Assembly: GCA_900319835.1 (NCBI GenBank)
Contig: ONPY01000069.1
Location: forward strand, 1 to 14,485
Direction: 5' to 3'
DNA from: an uncultured Eubacteriales bacterium
Lineage (GTDB): Bacteria > Bacillota_A > Clostridia > Oscillospirales > Oscillospiraceae
DNA: 14,485 nucleotides
Shown here: piece by piece, positions 1-5,824 of the stretch
How positions within the stretch are numbered: position 1 is the first letter of the stretch
Layout of the letters: the number at the start of each line of letters is the position of its first letter
Translations under genes and position numbers: made by a program
Notes under the pieces: model-generated
The model's input: the letters and a program-made list of their open reading frames with translations, nothing else
Database searches by the model: none
What the model was told of the DNA's origin: nothing

Positions 1-51
1 AAGGGCGTCAAGGAAGATATGGAGAAGAAAAAGGAGGCCCAGAAGAAATGA
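1..51 (+). CDS. 3' end of an unidentified upstream gene (partial)
   Basis: Frame 1 stays open from the window edge to a TGA at 49-51. Only 16 residues are visible and they are lysine- and glutamate-rich, ending EAQKK. The stop overlaps the ATG of the next gene in an ATGA arrangement, and the reading-frame end supplies an AAGGAGG ribosome binding site for it. This is typical of a co-translated operon, so the missing gene probably works with the flavin reductase. Too little is present to name a family. Confidence 0.7.
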   Translation, partial: KGVKEDMEKKKEAQKK

Positions 52-1238
52 GCATCAAGGTCAAAGGCTTTTTGAAGGACGTGGGCGGCGCCTCCCGCGT
101 CACCAAGCTCAGAGAGGAAAACTTCGCCAAGGGCTCTCCCATTCCAGATCCCAAGGATCCCATCCGCGAGTTGGCGGACCTGCTGCATCCCGAGCACATG
201 ACCTTCAAGGTCGTGGATATCCGGGAAGCCTCTCCCACCTCCCGTGTGTTCCGCTTTGAGTCTGCCGACGGACACATCCCCGTGTTTCAGTCCGGCCAGT
301 ACGTCAACTTCCGTCTCAACATCGGCCAAAGCGTTCTCTCCCGCCCCTACACCATCTCCTCCGCCCCCTATGAAGCCAGAGGTGAGCACCCCTTCTTTGA
401 GATCACCGTGCGCCGCAATGTGCCTTATTTCGTGCCCGACTACTTGTTTGAGAACGTGAAGGTGGGCGATACCCTCGAGGGCGCGCTGCCCTTCGGCTTC
501 TTCTACTGGGAGCCCCTGCGCGACTCGAAGGAGCTGGTGGCGCTGGCCGGCGGCTCCGGCATCACCCCCTTCCACTCCATGGCCAAGGAGATCGCCTACG
601 GCAAGATGAAGGGCTGCAAGCTCACCATCCTCTACGGCTCCGTCAAGGCCAACGACATCGTCCTCAAGAAGGAACTGGATGAGATCGAGGCCGCCTGCCC
701 CGACGTCAAGGTCGTCCACGTCCTCTCCGACGAGCCCGACTGGCCCGGCGAGAAGGGCTTCATCACCCGCGAGATCATCGAGAAGTACTCCACCCCGGAC
801 TGCACCTATATGTTCTGCGGCCCGCTGCCCATGTTCCGCTTCGTCAAGAAGGCTCTGGACGAGATGGGCGTGCCGGTGCGGCGCTTCCGTCACGACGTGG
901 TGAACAACCCCGCCGATATCTCCACCGTTCCCGGTTACCCCAAGGGCACCGAGGAGAAGACCTTCAAGATCACCGTGGTGCGCGGCATCCATGAGGACGT
1001 CATCGACGCCAAGGCCTCCGAGCCCGTGGCCGTCTCCCTGGAGCGGGCAGGCATCGCCATCGACACCCACTGCCGCAACGGTGAGTGCGGCTTCTGCCGT
1101 AGCCATCTGCTCTCGGGCGAGATCTTTGTCTCTCCCATCGGTGACGGCCGAAGAGAGATGGACAAGGAGATGGGTTGGTTCCACGCCTGCTCCTCCTGGC
1201 CTCTCAGCGATCTGAAGATCAAGATCCCCATCATGTAA
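48..1238 (+). CDS. FAD/NAD(P)-binding oxidoreductase with C-terminal 2Fe-2S ferredoxin domain
   Basis: A 396-residue flavin reductase of the ferredoxin-NADP reductase superfamily. After an unusual N-terminal extension of about 50 residues come the FAD-binding barrel with RPYTISS (Arg99 begins the flavin motif), the nucleotide-binding domain with GGSGITPF from Gly168, and the late CGP motif at Cys257. The last 90 or so residues form a plant-type 2Fe-2S domain with Cys342, Cys347, Cys350 (CRNGECGFC) and Cys381. Such proteins move electrons between NAD(P)H, flavin and an iron-sulfur centre in the cytoplasm, usually to or from a partner oxygenase, reductase or corrinoid activation protein. The partner here is unknown; the gene truncated at the window edge is the obvious candidate. 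The start is set by the ATGA overlap and AAGGAGG upstream. The family is clear, the physiological substrate is not. Confidence 0.9.
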   Translation: MSIKVKGFLKDVGGASRVTKLREENFAKGSPIPDPKDPIRELADLLHPEHMTFKVVDIREASPTSRVFRFESADGHIPVFQSGQYVNFRLNIGQSVLSRPYTISSAPYEARGEHPFFEITVRRNVPYFVPDYLFENVKVGDTLEGALPFGFFYWEPLRDSKELVALAGGSGITPFHSMAKEIAYGKMKGCKLTILYGSVKANDIVLKKELDEIEAACPDVKVVHVLSDEPDWPGEKGFITREIIEKYSTPDCTYMFCGPLPMFRFVKKALDEMGVPVRRFRHDVVNNPADISTVPGYPKGTEEKTFKITVVRGIHEDVIDAKASEPVAVSLERAGIAIDTHCRNGECGFCRSHLLSGEIFVSPIGDGRREMDKEMGWFHACSSWPLSDLKIKIPIM

Positions 1239-1261
1239 GGCAAAAAAGAAATCCTGCCAAA

Positions 1262-1286
1262 TGAAGTGAACCCCAAACGTTAGACA
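1262..1286. repeat. Terminal inverted repeat of an IS3/IS150-type element (one end)
   Basis: The stretch begins TGAAGTGA, has a run of C then AAAC, and ends TTAGACA. Read on the minus strand it starts TGTCTAAC followed by a G-run. From memory this resembles the ends of IS150-group elements in Firmicutes. It lies just past the 3' end of the transposase remnant, where the right end should be. I could not find the partner repeat between the transposase and the ssrA terminator. Confidence 0.55.
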
Positions 1287-1296
1287 AAAGATTTAT

Positions 1297-1790
1297 TTAA
1301 GCGACCTGAAGGGTCTGGTATCTGTGTTGAGCAGGTGTCAGGCCCTTTCGTTTTAGTTTGATCCTGCAGTTGTTGTAGTAATCGAGGTACTCAATGAGCT
1401 CCTTTTCGAAATGTTCAAGAGAGTCGAAGCCTTGAAGATATAGCAGCTCTGTTTTGAGCAGTCCGAAGAAATTCTCCATAACAGCGTTGTACAGGCGGCT
1501 GCCTTTCCGGCTCATGCTTTGCCGGATGTCTTTGGCTTCCAAAAGGCCCTGGTAATATTTGTGCTGGTATTGCCGCACTTGATCGGAGTGAAGGATCAAC
1601 TTTGCGCCGTCAGGAATCGTTTCAAATGCCTTTTCCAGCATCGAGGTAACATGCCAACAGAGATCATATAGCTGACCAAATCCTCGCTGCACAGGTCAAG
1701 GATCGAGGAGAAATACAGCTTTACCCAAAACAGGGAGAACTCCGTCACATCAATGACTCATTTCTGGCTTGGCTCCTCAGCATAGCAATT
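1297..1790 (-). pseudogene. IS3 family (IS150 group) transposase orfB remnant
   Basis: The intact stretch 1692-1297 encodes the C-terminal half of an rve-type integrase core: LILHSDQ with the second catalytic Asp, then NAVMENFFGLLK with the catalytic Glu, then the typical ending YLDYYNNCRIKLKRKGL. Farther upstream in another frame I read EEPSQK-stop-VIDVTEFSLF, which holds the first catalytic Asp. The stop is a TGA at 1760-1758 where the family has Trp. A frameshift, probably a short deletion, separates this frame from the downstream one around 1645-1662. The usual HSDQGWQYQH has become HSDQVRQYQH. The 5' part of orfB, all of orfA and the left terminal repeat are missing. This is a dead insertion sequence wedged between the reductase gene and ssrA. 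The upstream limit is approximate. Confidence 0.85.
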
Positions 1791-1865
1791 TCTTCATGAT
1801 GATTTTCTCCATATCTTTATTTTGGTTTGCGCTTACCGTGTTTGCGGCCGGATTGGAAAGCATCG

Positions 1866-1918
1866 ATGAAAAAGCAAAATCCGAACCCATCTCCGATTGA
1901 GAAGATGAGGTTCGGATT
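1866..1918 (-). terminator. Rho-independent terminator of ssrA
   Basis: On the minus strand the 10-nt arm AATCCGAACC (1918-1909) pairs with GGTTCGGATT (1888-1879). Inner pairing of CATCT with AGATG extends the stem. The T-rich stretch TTTTGCTTTTT follows on the minus strand. It begins about 10 nt past the CCA end of tmRNA, so it ends the ssrA transcript. Confidence 0.85.
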
Positions 1919-1927
1919 ATCTTGCTT

Positions 1928-2278
1928 TGGTGGAGGTGGGGGGAGTTGAACCCCCGTCCGAAAGTACTTTAACAGGAACTTCTCCGGGCGCAGACGGTTG
2001 TTTGCATTCCCTTGTCCGAGCGGGAGCCGTCACCCTCGGAGACTTGGTAGCTTCATGATGCATGGCGCGCTCAAAGCTTTGCGCGCTCACGTTCACCACT
2101 TGTCGACGCTCCCTCCCGGGCCGTGGTCCTCCCGGGTGGAGCGCTCGCTAATTAAGCAGCGAGAAGAACTCTATCGTTGTTGTTCTTTAATTTATAAAAG
2201 GTTGCCCATTTTAAGGATGGTAGGCGCATCCGCCCGCTATTCCTGCCTCCGCGCCCCCGTCGAAACCGTTACACCCCC
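1928..2278 (-). ncRNA. ssrA: Transfer-messenger RNA (tmRNA)
   Basis: A 351-nt tmRNA. The 5' end GGGGGTG (2278-2272) pairs with CACCTCC near the 3' end (one G-U pair) to form the 7-bp acceptor stem. The tRNA-like part shows TAACGGTTTCGACGGGGGC, a T-arm with GGGGG-TTCAACT-CCCCC, and an encoded CCA at 1930-1928. The tag reading frame ends at the TAA at 2154-2152 and reads NNNDRVLLAA, preceded by AAG. The stop sits in the loop of a helix made by CTCGCT and AGCGAG, as in other tmRNAs. It rescues stalled ribosomes together with SmpB, whose gene lies 1.3 kb upstream on the same strand. The resume codon is uncertain because no GCN or GAN codon occurs in frame just before the Asn run. Confidence 0.96.
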
Positions 2279-2286
2279 GCGGCGTC

Positions 2287-2351
2287 AGAACAGCAACATT
2301 TGGTCAGGTGTCCACGCGAGGCGTGAACACCTCGACCGATGATGCTGTTCT
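2287..2351. repeat. Nested 65-bp palindrome upstream of ssrA
   Basis: Outer arms AGAACAGCA (2287-2295) and TGCTGTTCT (2343-2351) are perfect complements. Inside them GGTC (2302-2305) pairs with GACC (2334-2337). Next, AGGTGTCCACGC (2306-2317) pairs with GCGTGAACACCT (2321-2332) with one mismatch around a GAG loop. The whole can fold as a cruciform, or as an RNA hairpin in a longer ssrA precursor. It starts 9 bp from the mature tmRNA 5' end. Confidence 0.7.
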
Positions 2352-2394
2352 TCCTTTCCGATCCGAAGCGTGAGGCTTCGGATCGGGAGAACGA
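2348..2394. repeat. Hairpin repeat, copy 1
   Basis: A perfect 12-bp stem, CCGATCCGAAGC (2358-2369) with GCTTCGGATCGG (2375-2386), closes a GTGAG loop. It is flanked by CTTCCTTT on the left and GAGAACGA on the right. The whole block recurs at 2472-2520 with one loop change and a small insertion, so it is a REP-like unit rather than a chance hairpin. Confidence 0.8.
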
Positions 2395-2418
2395 TAGAGC
2401 CGTTCGGTTTCCTCTCAA
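2391..2418 (-). promoter_or_regulatory. Possible sigma-A promoter for an ssrA precursor
   Basis: On the minus strand TTGAGA (2418-2413) and TATCGT (2396-2391) are separated by 16 nt. Transcription would begin near 2384 and give a leader of about 100 nt that must be removed, for example by RNase P, to yield mature tmRNA. The -10 is poor and the -35 overlaps a hairpin repeat, so this is only a candidate. I see no better promoter within 60 bp of the tmRNA 5' end. Confidence 0.25.
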
Positions 2419-2450
2419 ACCCGAACCCACTGCGTTGGGCTTCAGGTTTG
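2416..2450. repeat. Imperfect hairpin between the two repeat copies
   Basis: The left arm from 2416 (CAAACCCGAACCCA) pairs imperfectly with the right arm TGGGCTTCAGGTTTG (2436-2450), leaving a loop of about six bases. The sequence is unrelated to the flanking copies but has the same design of a stem with a small loop. It may be another dispersed repeat. Confidence 0.5.
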
Positions 2451-2471
2451 TAAAGAACAATAGGAGGCTCC

Positions 2472-2520
2472 GTCTTCCTTTCCGATCCGAAGCGCGAGGC
2501 TTCGGATCGGTGGAGAACGA
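2472..2520. repeat. Hairpin repeat, copy 2
   Basis: Second copy of the unit at 2348-2394. The same 12-bp stem occurs (2482-2493 with 2499-2510), with loop GCGAG in place of GTGAG and the same flanks CTTCCTTT and GAGAACGA. An extra TG follows the stem. The conservation of the flanks shows duplication of a unit of about 48 bp. Confidence 0.8.
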
Positions 2521-2525
2521 GAAGA

Positions 2526-2571
2526 AAAAGGATTGCCGCACCAACGCTGAGGCGCTGGCTCGCAATGACGA
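2526..2571 (-). terminator. Dispersed-repeat hairpin that may end the smpB-ppi transcript
   Basis: ATTGC (2532-2536) pairs with GCAAT (2562-2566), and CCAACGC (2541-2547) with GCGCTGG (2552-2558), around a short loop. On the minus strand CCTTTTTCTTCTC follows, so it can act as a terminator just past the cyclophilin stop. The outer sequence (GTCATTGCGAG on the minus strand) resembles intergenic repeats I know from gut Clostridia, an impression that needs a search. Confidence 0.5.
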
Positions 2572-2581
2572 GTAGGAAGTT

Positions 2582-3100
2582 TTACTCCTTGACGGGCTCC
2601 GGGTACTCGGAGCCGAAGGTCTCGACTGTGACCTTTTTCATGACCTGGGGGATCCGGGGCTTGTCGTTGTAGTCGGTGCGGACGGAGCAAATCTTGTCCA
2701 CAACCTCGATGCCCTCGATAACCTTGCCGAAGGCCGCGTACTGGCCGTCGAGATGGGGGGAGTCCTCATGCATGATGAAGAACTGGCTGCCGGCGGAGTT
2801 GGGGGCCATGGTGCGGGCCATGGACAGAACGCCTCGGTCGTGCTTGAGATCGTTCTTGAAACCGTTTGCGGTAAACTCACCGCGGATGCAGTAGCCCGGG
2901 CCGCCGACGCCGACGCCCTTGGGGTCGCCGCCCTGGATCATGAAGCCGGGGATGACGCGGTGGAAGATCACGCCGTCATAGAAGCCCTTCTTGACCAGGG
3001 AGATAAAGTTGTTGACGGTGTTGGGGGCGATCTCCGGGTAGAGCTCGGCCTTCATCACGCCGCCGTCTTCCATTTCAATGGTGACAATGGGATTGCTCAT
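2582..3100 (-). CDS. Cyclophilin-type peptidyl-prolyl cis-trans isomerase
   Basis: A 172-residue single-domain cyclophilin that speeds cis-trans isomerisation of prolyl peptide bonds during folding. The family core is present: FHRVIPGFMIQGGD with the catalytic Arg and the Phe-Met-Gln pocket, then GSQFFIM, and HLDGQYAAFG where many bacterial members have His in place of the animal Trp. No signal peptide or membrane segment is seen, so it is cytoplasmic. The ATG overlaps the smpB stop as ATGA, and GAGAGGA lies upstream as its ribosome binding site, so translation is probably coupled to smpB. It is followed by repeats and then ssrA. The family call is secure; the client proteins are unknown. Confidence 0.95.
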   Translation of the reverse strand: MSNPIVTIEMEDGGVMKAELYPEIAPNTVNNFISLVKKGFYDGVIFHRVIPGFMIQGGDPKGVGVGGPGYCIRGEFTANGFKNDLKHDRGVLSMARTMAPNSAGSQFFIMHEDSPHLDGQYAAFGKVIEGIEVVDKICSVRTDYNDKPRIPQVMKKVTVETFGSEYPEPVKE

Positions 3101-3567
3101 CGATAATTCCTCTCTTTCAGTGCTCTGTCGATATCGCGCTTGGACTCCCGCTCGGCTGCGCTGTCACGCTTGTCGTGCAGTTTTTTGCCTTTGCAGAGGC
3201 CCAGCTCCAGCTTGACTCTGCTGTCCTTGAAATACAGGGACAGGGGGATCAGGGCCACGCCGTCCTGCATGACCCGGCTCTGCAGCTTAAGGATCTCCCG
3301 CTTGTGCATGAGCAGGCGCTTGGGGCGCATAGGATCCTTGTTGAAAATGTTGCCGTGCTCGTAGGGGCTGATATGAAGCCCGCGGGCAAACAGCTCCCCG
3401 TCCTTGACGGTGCAGAAGGAATCCTTCAGATTCACCTGCCCGGCGCGGATGGATTTGACCTCGGTGCCAAAGAGCTCCACGCCGGCCTCATAGCGCTCGA
3501 GGACAAAGTATTCATGAAAGGCCTTGCGGTTGCTGGCAATCTCCTTGACCCCGGTCTGCTTGGGCAA
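3097..3567 (-). CDS. smpB: SsrA-binding protein SmpB
   Basis: SmpB binds tmRNA and takes it to stalled ribosomes. From the chosen TTG the protein has 156 residues, normal for the family, and starts PKQTGVKEIASNRKAFHEYF. Recognisable blocks are GTEVKSIRAGQVNLKDSF, the HISPYEHGN segment and the basic tail GKKLHDKRDSAAERESKRD that enters the decoding centre. An upstream in-frame ATG at 3606 would give 169 residues, but it lies within the -10 hexamer TATAATG, so it cannot be in the transcript. The TTG has the ribosome binding site GGGAAGGGAG (3585-3576) at a good distance. The gene heads a unit with the cyclophilin gene, and ssrA lies farther downstream on the same strand. Confidence 0.96.
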   Translation of the reverse strand: MPKQTGVKEIASNRKAFHEYFVLERYEAGVELFGTEVKSIRAGQVNLKDSFCTVKDGELFARGLHISPYEHGNIFNKDPMRPKRLLMHKREILKLQSRVMQDGVALIPLSLYFKDSRVKLELGLCKGKKLHDKRDSAAERESKRDIDRALKERNYR

Positions 3568-3604
3568 GCGTCTCACTCCCTTCCCATCGGATGCTCGCTT
3601 GAGC

Positions 3605-3610
3605 ATTATA
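3605..3610 (-). promoter_or_regulatory. Extended -10 promoter of smpB
   Basis: On the minus strand TATAAT (3610-3605) is preceded by TGG, an extended -10 motif. No good -35 is visible, only a T-rich stretch. The start point would be near 3598, giving a leader of about 30 nt before the TTG at 3567. This position supports the TTG start over the ATG at 3606. Confidence 0.7.
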
Positions 3611-3683
3611 CCACAGCGGGGCCGGGAAGAAAAGAAGAATTTGTAAACGGTGGGCAGTTGGAAGCGGGATCAACTTGTAACCA

Positions 3684-3712
3684 AATTGATAAACGACGAA
3701 AGGAATTGATAA
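3684..3712. promoter_or_regulatory. Paired AATTGATA direct repeats between divergent promoters
   Basis: AATTGATAA occurs at 3684-3692 and again at 3704-3712, start to start 20 bp, about two helical turns. Both lie in the AT-rich gap between the smpB and NUDIX promoters. A regulator binding one face of the helix would fit, but nothing in the sequence names it. Confidence 0.3.
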
Positions 3713-3784
3713 CTTTTCCGACATTAAAATGTGTGAAATGAGTGAAAAACCTTAAAAAAATTTTGATTTTCCCTCGAAAAAATA

Positions 3785-3813
3785 TGGAAATCCCGGGAGA
3801 CTTATGCTATACT
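3785..3813 (+). promoter_or_regulatory. Promoter of the NUDIX hydrolase gene
   Basis: TGGAAA (3785-3790), a 17-nt spacer, then TGC-TATACT (3808-3813) as an extended -10. Transcription should start near 3820, giving a leader of about 65 nt. The -10 block TGCTATACT is identical to that of the promoter at 7077-7105. Confidence 0.7.
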
Positions 3814-3885
3814 TCATATGCACATTATGTAAATCTTTTTAAATGTCAATCGAATTATGGTTGACACTGGCGGGAGGGGATTCCC

Positions 3886-4443
3886 TTGGACCTGACAGAA
3901 AAGCAGCTGAGCTCCGAACTGCTCTACAGCGGCATCATTGTGGATCTGACCATGGACATGGCCGAGCTCTGCGACGGGCGCAAAGCCCGGCGCGAGGTGG
4001 TACACCATCCGGGCGGCGTTTCGATTCTGCCGGTGGACGATGCGGGCAACTGCTATATGGTGCGGCAGTACCGCTATCCGGTCAAGGACACGGTGCTCGA
4101 AATCCCCGCCGGAAAGCTGGAGAAGGGCGAGGACGTGAAGGTCTGCGCCGTGCGGGAACTGTCGGAGGAGACGGGCTTTACCGCCGATACCTTTGTGGAT
4201 TTGGGCCCGGCCTACGCGTCGCCTGGCATTTCCACCGAGGTGATCCACATTTATCTTGCCCTGGGGCTGCGCCCCGGCAAGAGCCATCCGGACGACGGGG
4301 AGTTTCTGAATGTGGAGAAGATCCCGCTGGACACCCTGGTGGAGATGGCGATGAAAAACGAACTGATCGATGCCAAGACCGTCATTGCCGTACTGAAGGC
4401 AAAACAATATCTGGCGTCTCAAAAAACAAATGCTTGCCTCTGA
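3886..4443 (+). CDS. NUDIX hydrolase, ADP-ribose pyrophosphatase type
   Basis: A 185-residue enzyme expected to split ADP-ribose or a related nucleoside diphosphate-sugar into AMP and a sugar phosphate. The full NUDIX box runs from Gly76 to Phe98 and fits the consensus exactly, ending RELSEETGF with the metal-binding glutamates. N-terminal features (VVHHPGGVSILPVDD, then MVRQYRYPV) and EIPAGKLE before the box match the ADP-ribose pyrophosphatase subgroup. Translation starts at TTG with GGGAGGGG 6-7 nt before it. No in-frame ATG fits, as the first is at residue 23 inside the fold. The gene has its own promoter, and its last codons hold the murA promoter. Exact substrate choice cannot be read from sequence. 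Confidence 0.92.
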   Translation: MDLTEKQLSSELLYSGIIVDLTMDMAELCDGRKARREVVHHPGGVSILPVDDAGNCYMVRQYRYPVKDTVLEIPAGKLEKGEDVKVCAVRELSEETGFTADTFVDLGPAYASPGISTEVIHIYLALGLRPGKSHPDDGEFLNVEKIPLDTLVEMAMKNELIDAKTVIAVLKAKQYLASQKTNACL

Positions 4444-4462
4444 GAGGCATATATGGTAGAAT
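4434..4462 (+). promoter_or_regulatory. Promoter of the murA-walJ-rlmH unit
   Basis: TTGCCT (4434-4439), a 17-nt spacer and TAGAAT (4457-4462) preceded by TGG. It overlaps the last codons and stop of the NUDIX gene. Its -35 and spacer hold the palindrome TGCCTC-TGA-GAGGCA (4435-4449), a possible operator. The start point would be near 4469, about 50 nt before the murA TTG. Confidence 0.7.
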
Positions 4463-4519
4463 CAAAAATCGGTGAGCCTTACCCTGGGCAATATCCGATT
4501 TCACGGGAAGGTGTAGAGA

Positions 4520-5824
4520 TTGGAAAAGTACGTAATCAACGGCGGTAGCTGCCTGCGCGGCGAGGTCGAAATCAGCGGCGCCAAGAACGCTGCGGTCGCC
4601 ATCATTCCGGCGGCCCTGATGGTGGACGGCGTCTGCGTGATCGAGAATATGCCGCAGATCAGCGACACCGAAATGCTGCTGACCATCCTCAAGGAGCTGG
4701 GCGCGAAGATCCGTTTTCTCAACCGCTCCACGGTGGAGATCGACTGTACGCGGGTCTGGATGCAGGACGCACCATTTGACCTGATGCGCAAGATCCGCGC
4801 CTCCTATTACCTCATCGGCGCCATGCTCAGCCGCTTCGGCCACGCCAAGACCACCATGCCAGGCGGCTGCAACTTCGGCGTGCGGCCCATCGACCAGCAC
4901 ATCAAAGGCATGACCGCCCTCGGCGCGGATGTGGACATCAAGTCCGGCTTCGTCTATGCTGATGCGCGGGACGGCAGGCTCCACGGCGCGCGGATCTACC
5001 TGGACAAGGTCTCCGTCGGCGCCACTATGAACATCATTCTGGCCGCCACCCTGGCCCAGGGCAGAACAATCATTGAAAACGCAGCCAGAGAGCCGCACAT
5101 TGTGGATCTGGCAAACTTCCTCAACTCCATGGGCGCTGACATCCGCGGCGCGGGTACCGACACCGTGAAGATCAACGGCGTCGAGAAGCTCCACGGCGGC
5201 AGCTATGCCATCATCCCCGACCAGATCGAGGCCGGCACCTACATGGTGGCCGCCGCGGCCACCGGCGGCGAGGTGCTGATCAAGAACGTCATCCCCCGCC
5301 ATCTGGAGTGTATCTCCGCCAAGCTGCGCGAGACCGGCACCATCGTCCAGGAAAACGGCGATTCCGTTCTGGTCAAGGGCGCCAGCACCCTGCGGCGCGT
5401 CAACGTCAAGACCCTGCCGTACCCCGGCTTTCCCACCGATATGCAGCCGCCCATGTGCGCGTTGCTGTGCGTGGCAAACGGCACCTCTCTGATCACCGAG
5501 GGCGTGTACGACAACCGCTTTAAGTATGTCAATGAGTTGAGAAAGATGGGCGCCGAGATCCAGGTGGACGGCCGGATCGCCGTCATCGAGGGCGGCAAGC
5601 GCCTGACCGGCGCGCCTGTGATGGCCTGCGACCTGCGGGCGGGCGCCGCCATGGTGATCGCCGGTATGTGTGCCCAGGGCACCACGGTGATCGAGGATGT
5701 GCATTATATCGAGCGCGGCTACGAAAACTTCGTGGGCAAGCTCAACGCCCTCGGGGCGGATATCCGGATCGTGGATTTCCCCGAGGAGACGGAGATGGAG
5801 AAGATCATTTCGGTTGTAGGATGA
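4520..5824 (+). CDS. murA: UDP-N-acetylglucosamine 1-carboxyvinyltransferase
   Basis: MurA transfers enolpyruvate from phosphoenolpyruvate to UDP-GlcNAc, the first committed step of peptidoglycan synthesis, in the cytoplasm. The 434-residue length is normal. Lys22-Asn23 (GAKNAA) bind substrate. Cys117 in MPGGCNFGVRPIDQH is the residue attacked by fosfomycin, and Asp307 in PGFPTDMQP matches the catalytic Asp305 of E. coli. The TTG start follows GGGAAGGTG by 6 nt, and an in-frame TAG two codons upstream (4514-4516) rules out a longer form. Firmicutes often carry two paralogues (murAA/murAB), and this one cannot be assigned to either. Its stop overlaps walJ as ATGA, so the two are probably translated together. 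Confidence 0.97.
   Translation: MEKYVINGGSCLRGEVEISGAKNAAVAIIPAALMVDGVCVIENMPQISDTEMLLTILKELGAKIRFLNRSTVEIDCTRVWMQDAPFDLMRKIRASYYLIGAMLSRFGHAKTTMPGGCNFGVRPIDQHIKGMTALGADVDIKSGFVYADARDGRLHGARIYLDKVSVGATMNIILAATLAQGRTIIENAAREPHIVDLANFLNSMGADIRGAGTDTVKINGVEKLHGGSYAIIPDQIEAGTYMVAAAATGGEVLIKNVIPRHLECISAKLRETGTIVQENGDSVLVKGASTLRRVNVKTLPYPGFPTDMQPPMCALLCVANGTSLITEGVYDNRFKYVNELRKMGAEIQVDGRIAVIEGGKRLTGAPVMACDLRAGAAMVIAGMCAQGTTVIEDVHYIERGYENFVGKLNALGADIRIVDFPEETEMEKIISVVG

Noticed and set aside
1917..2342. Short open frames over the ssrA locus on both strands
   Set aside because: The sequence is fully explained by tmRNA structure, so these frames are incidental.
2279..2581. CRISPR array or small coding gene in the repeat cluster
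   Set aside because: The repeats are palindromic hairpins, differ in type and lack regular spacers. The open frames across them have no ribosome binding site and mirror the repeats.
4466..4501. Hairpin AAATCGG / CCGATTT in the murA leader as a riboswitch or attenuator
   Set aside because: The predicted transcript start falls inside the left arm, leaving only about four pairs in RNA, and no known riboswitch core is visible.
4382..5704. A 440-codon open frame on the minus strand opposite murA
   Set aside because: Antisense shadow of murA, His- and Asp-rich, with no family features and no ribosome binding site that I can see. The same holds for 7475-8824 opposite pgcA.
5668..5820. Longer form of walJ starting at 5668
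   Set aside because: The added residues are murA read out of frame. The family N-terminus begins at the ATG at 5821.
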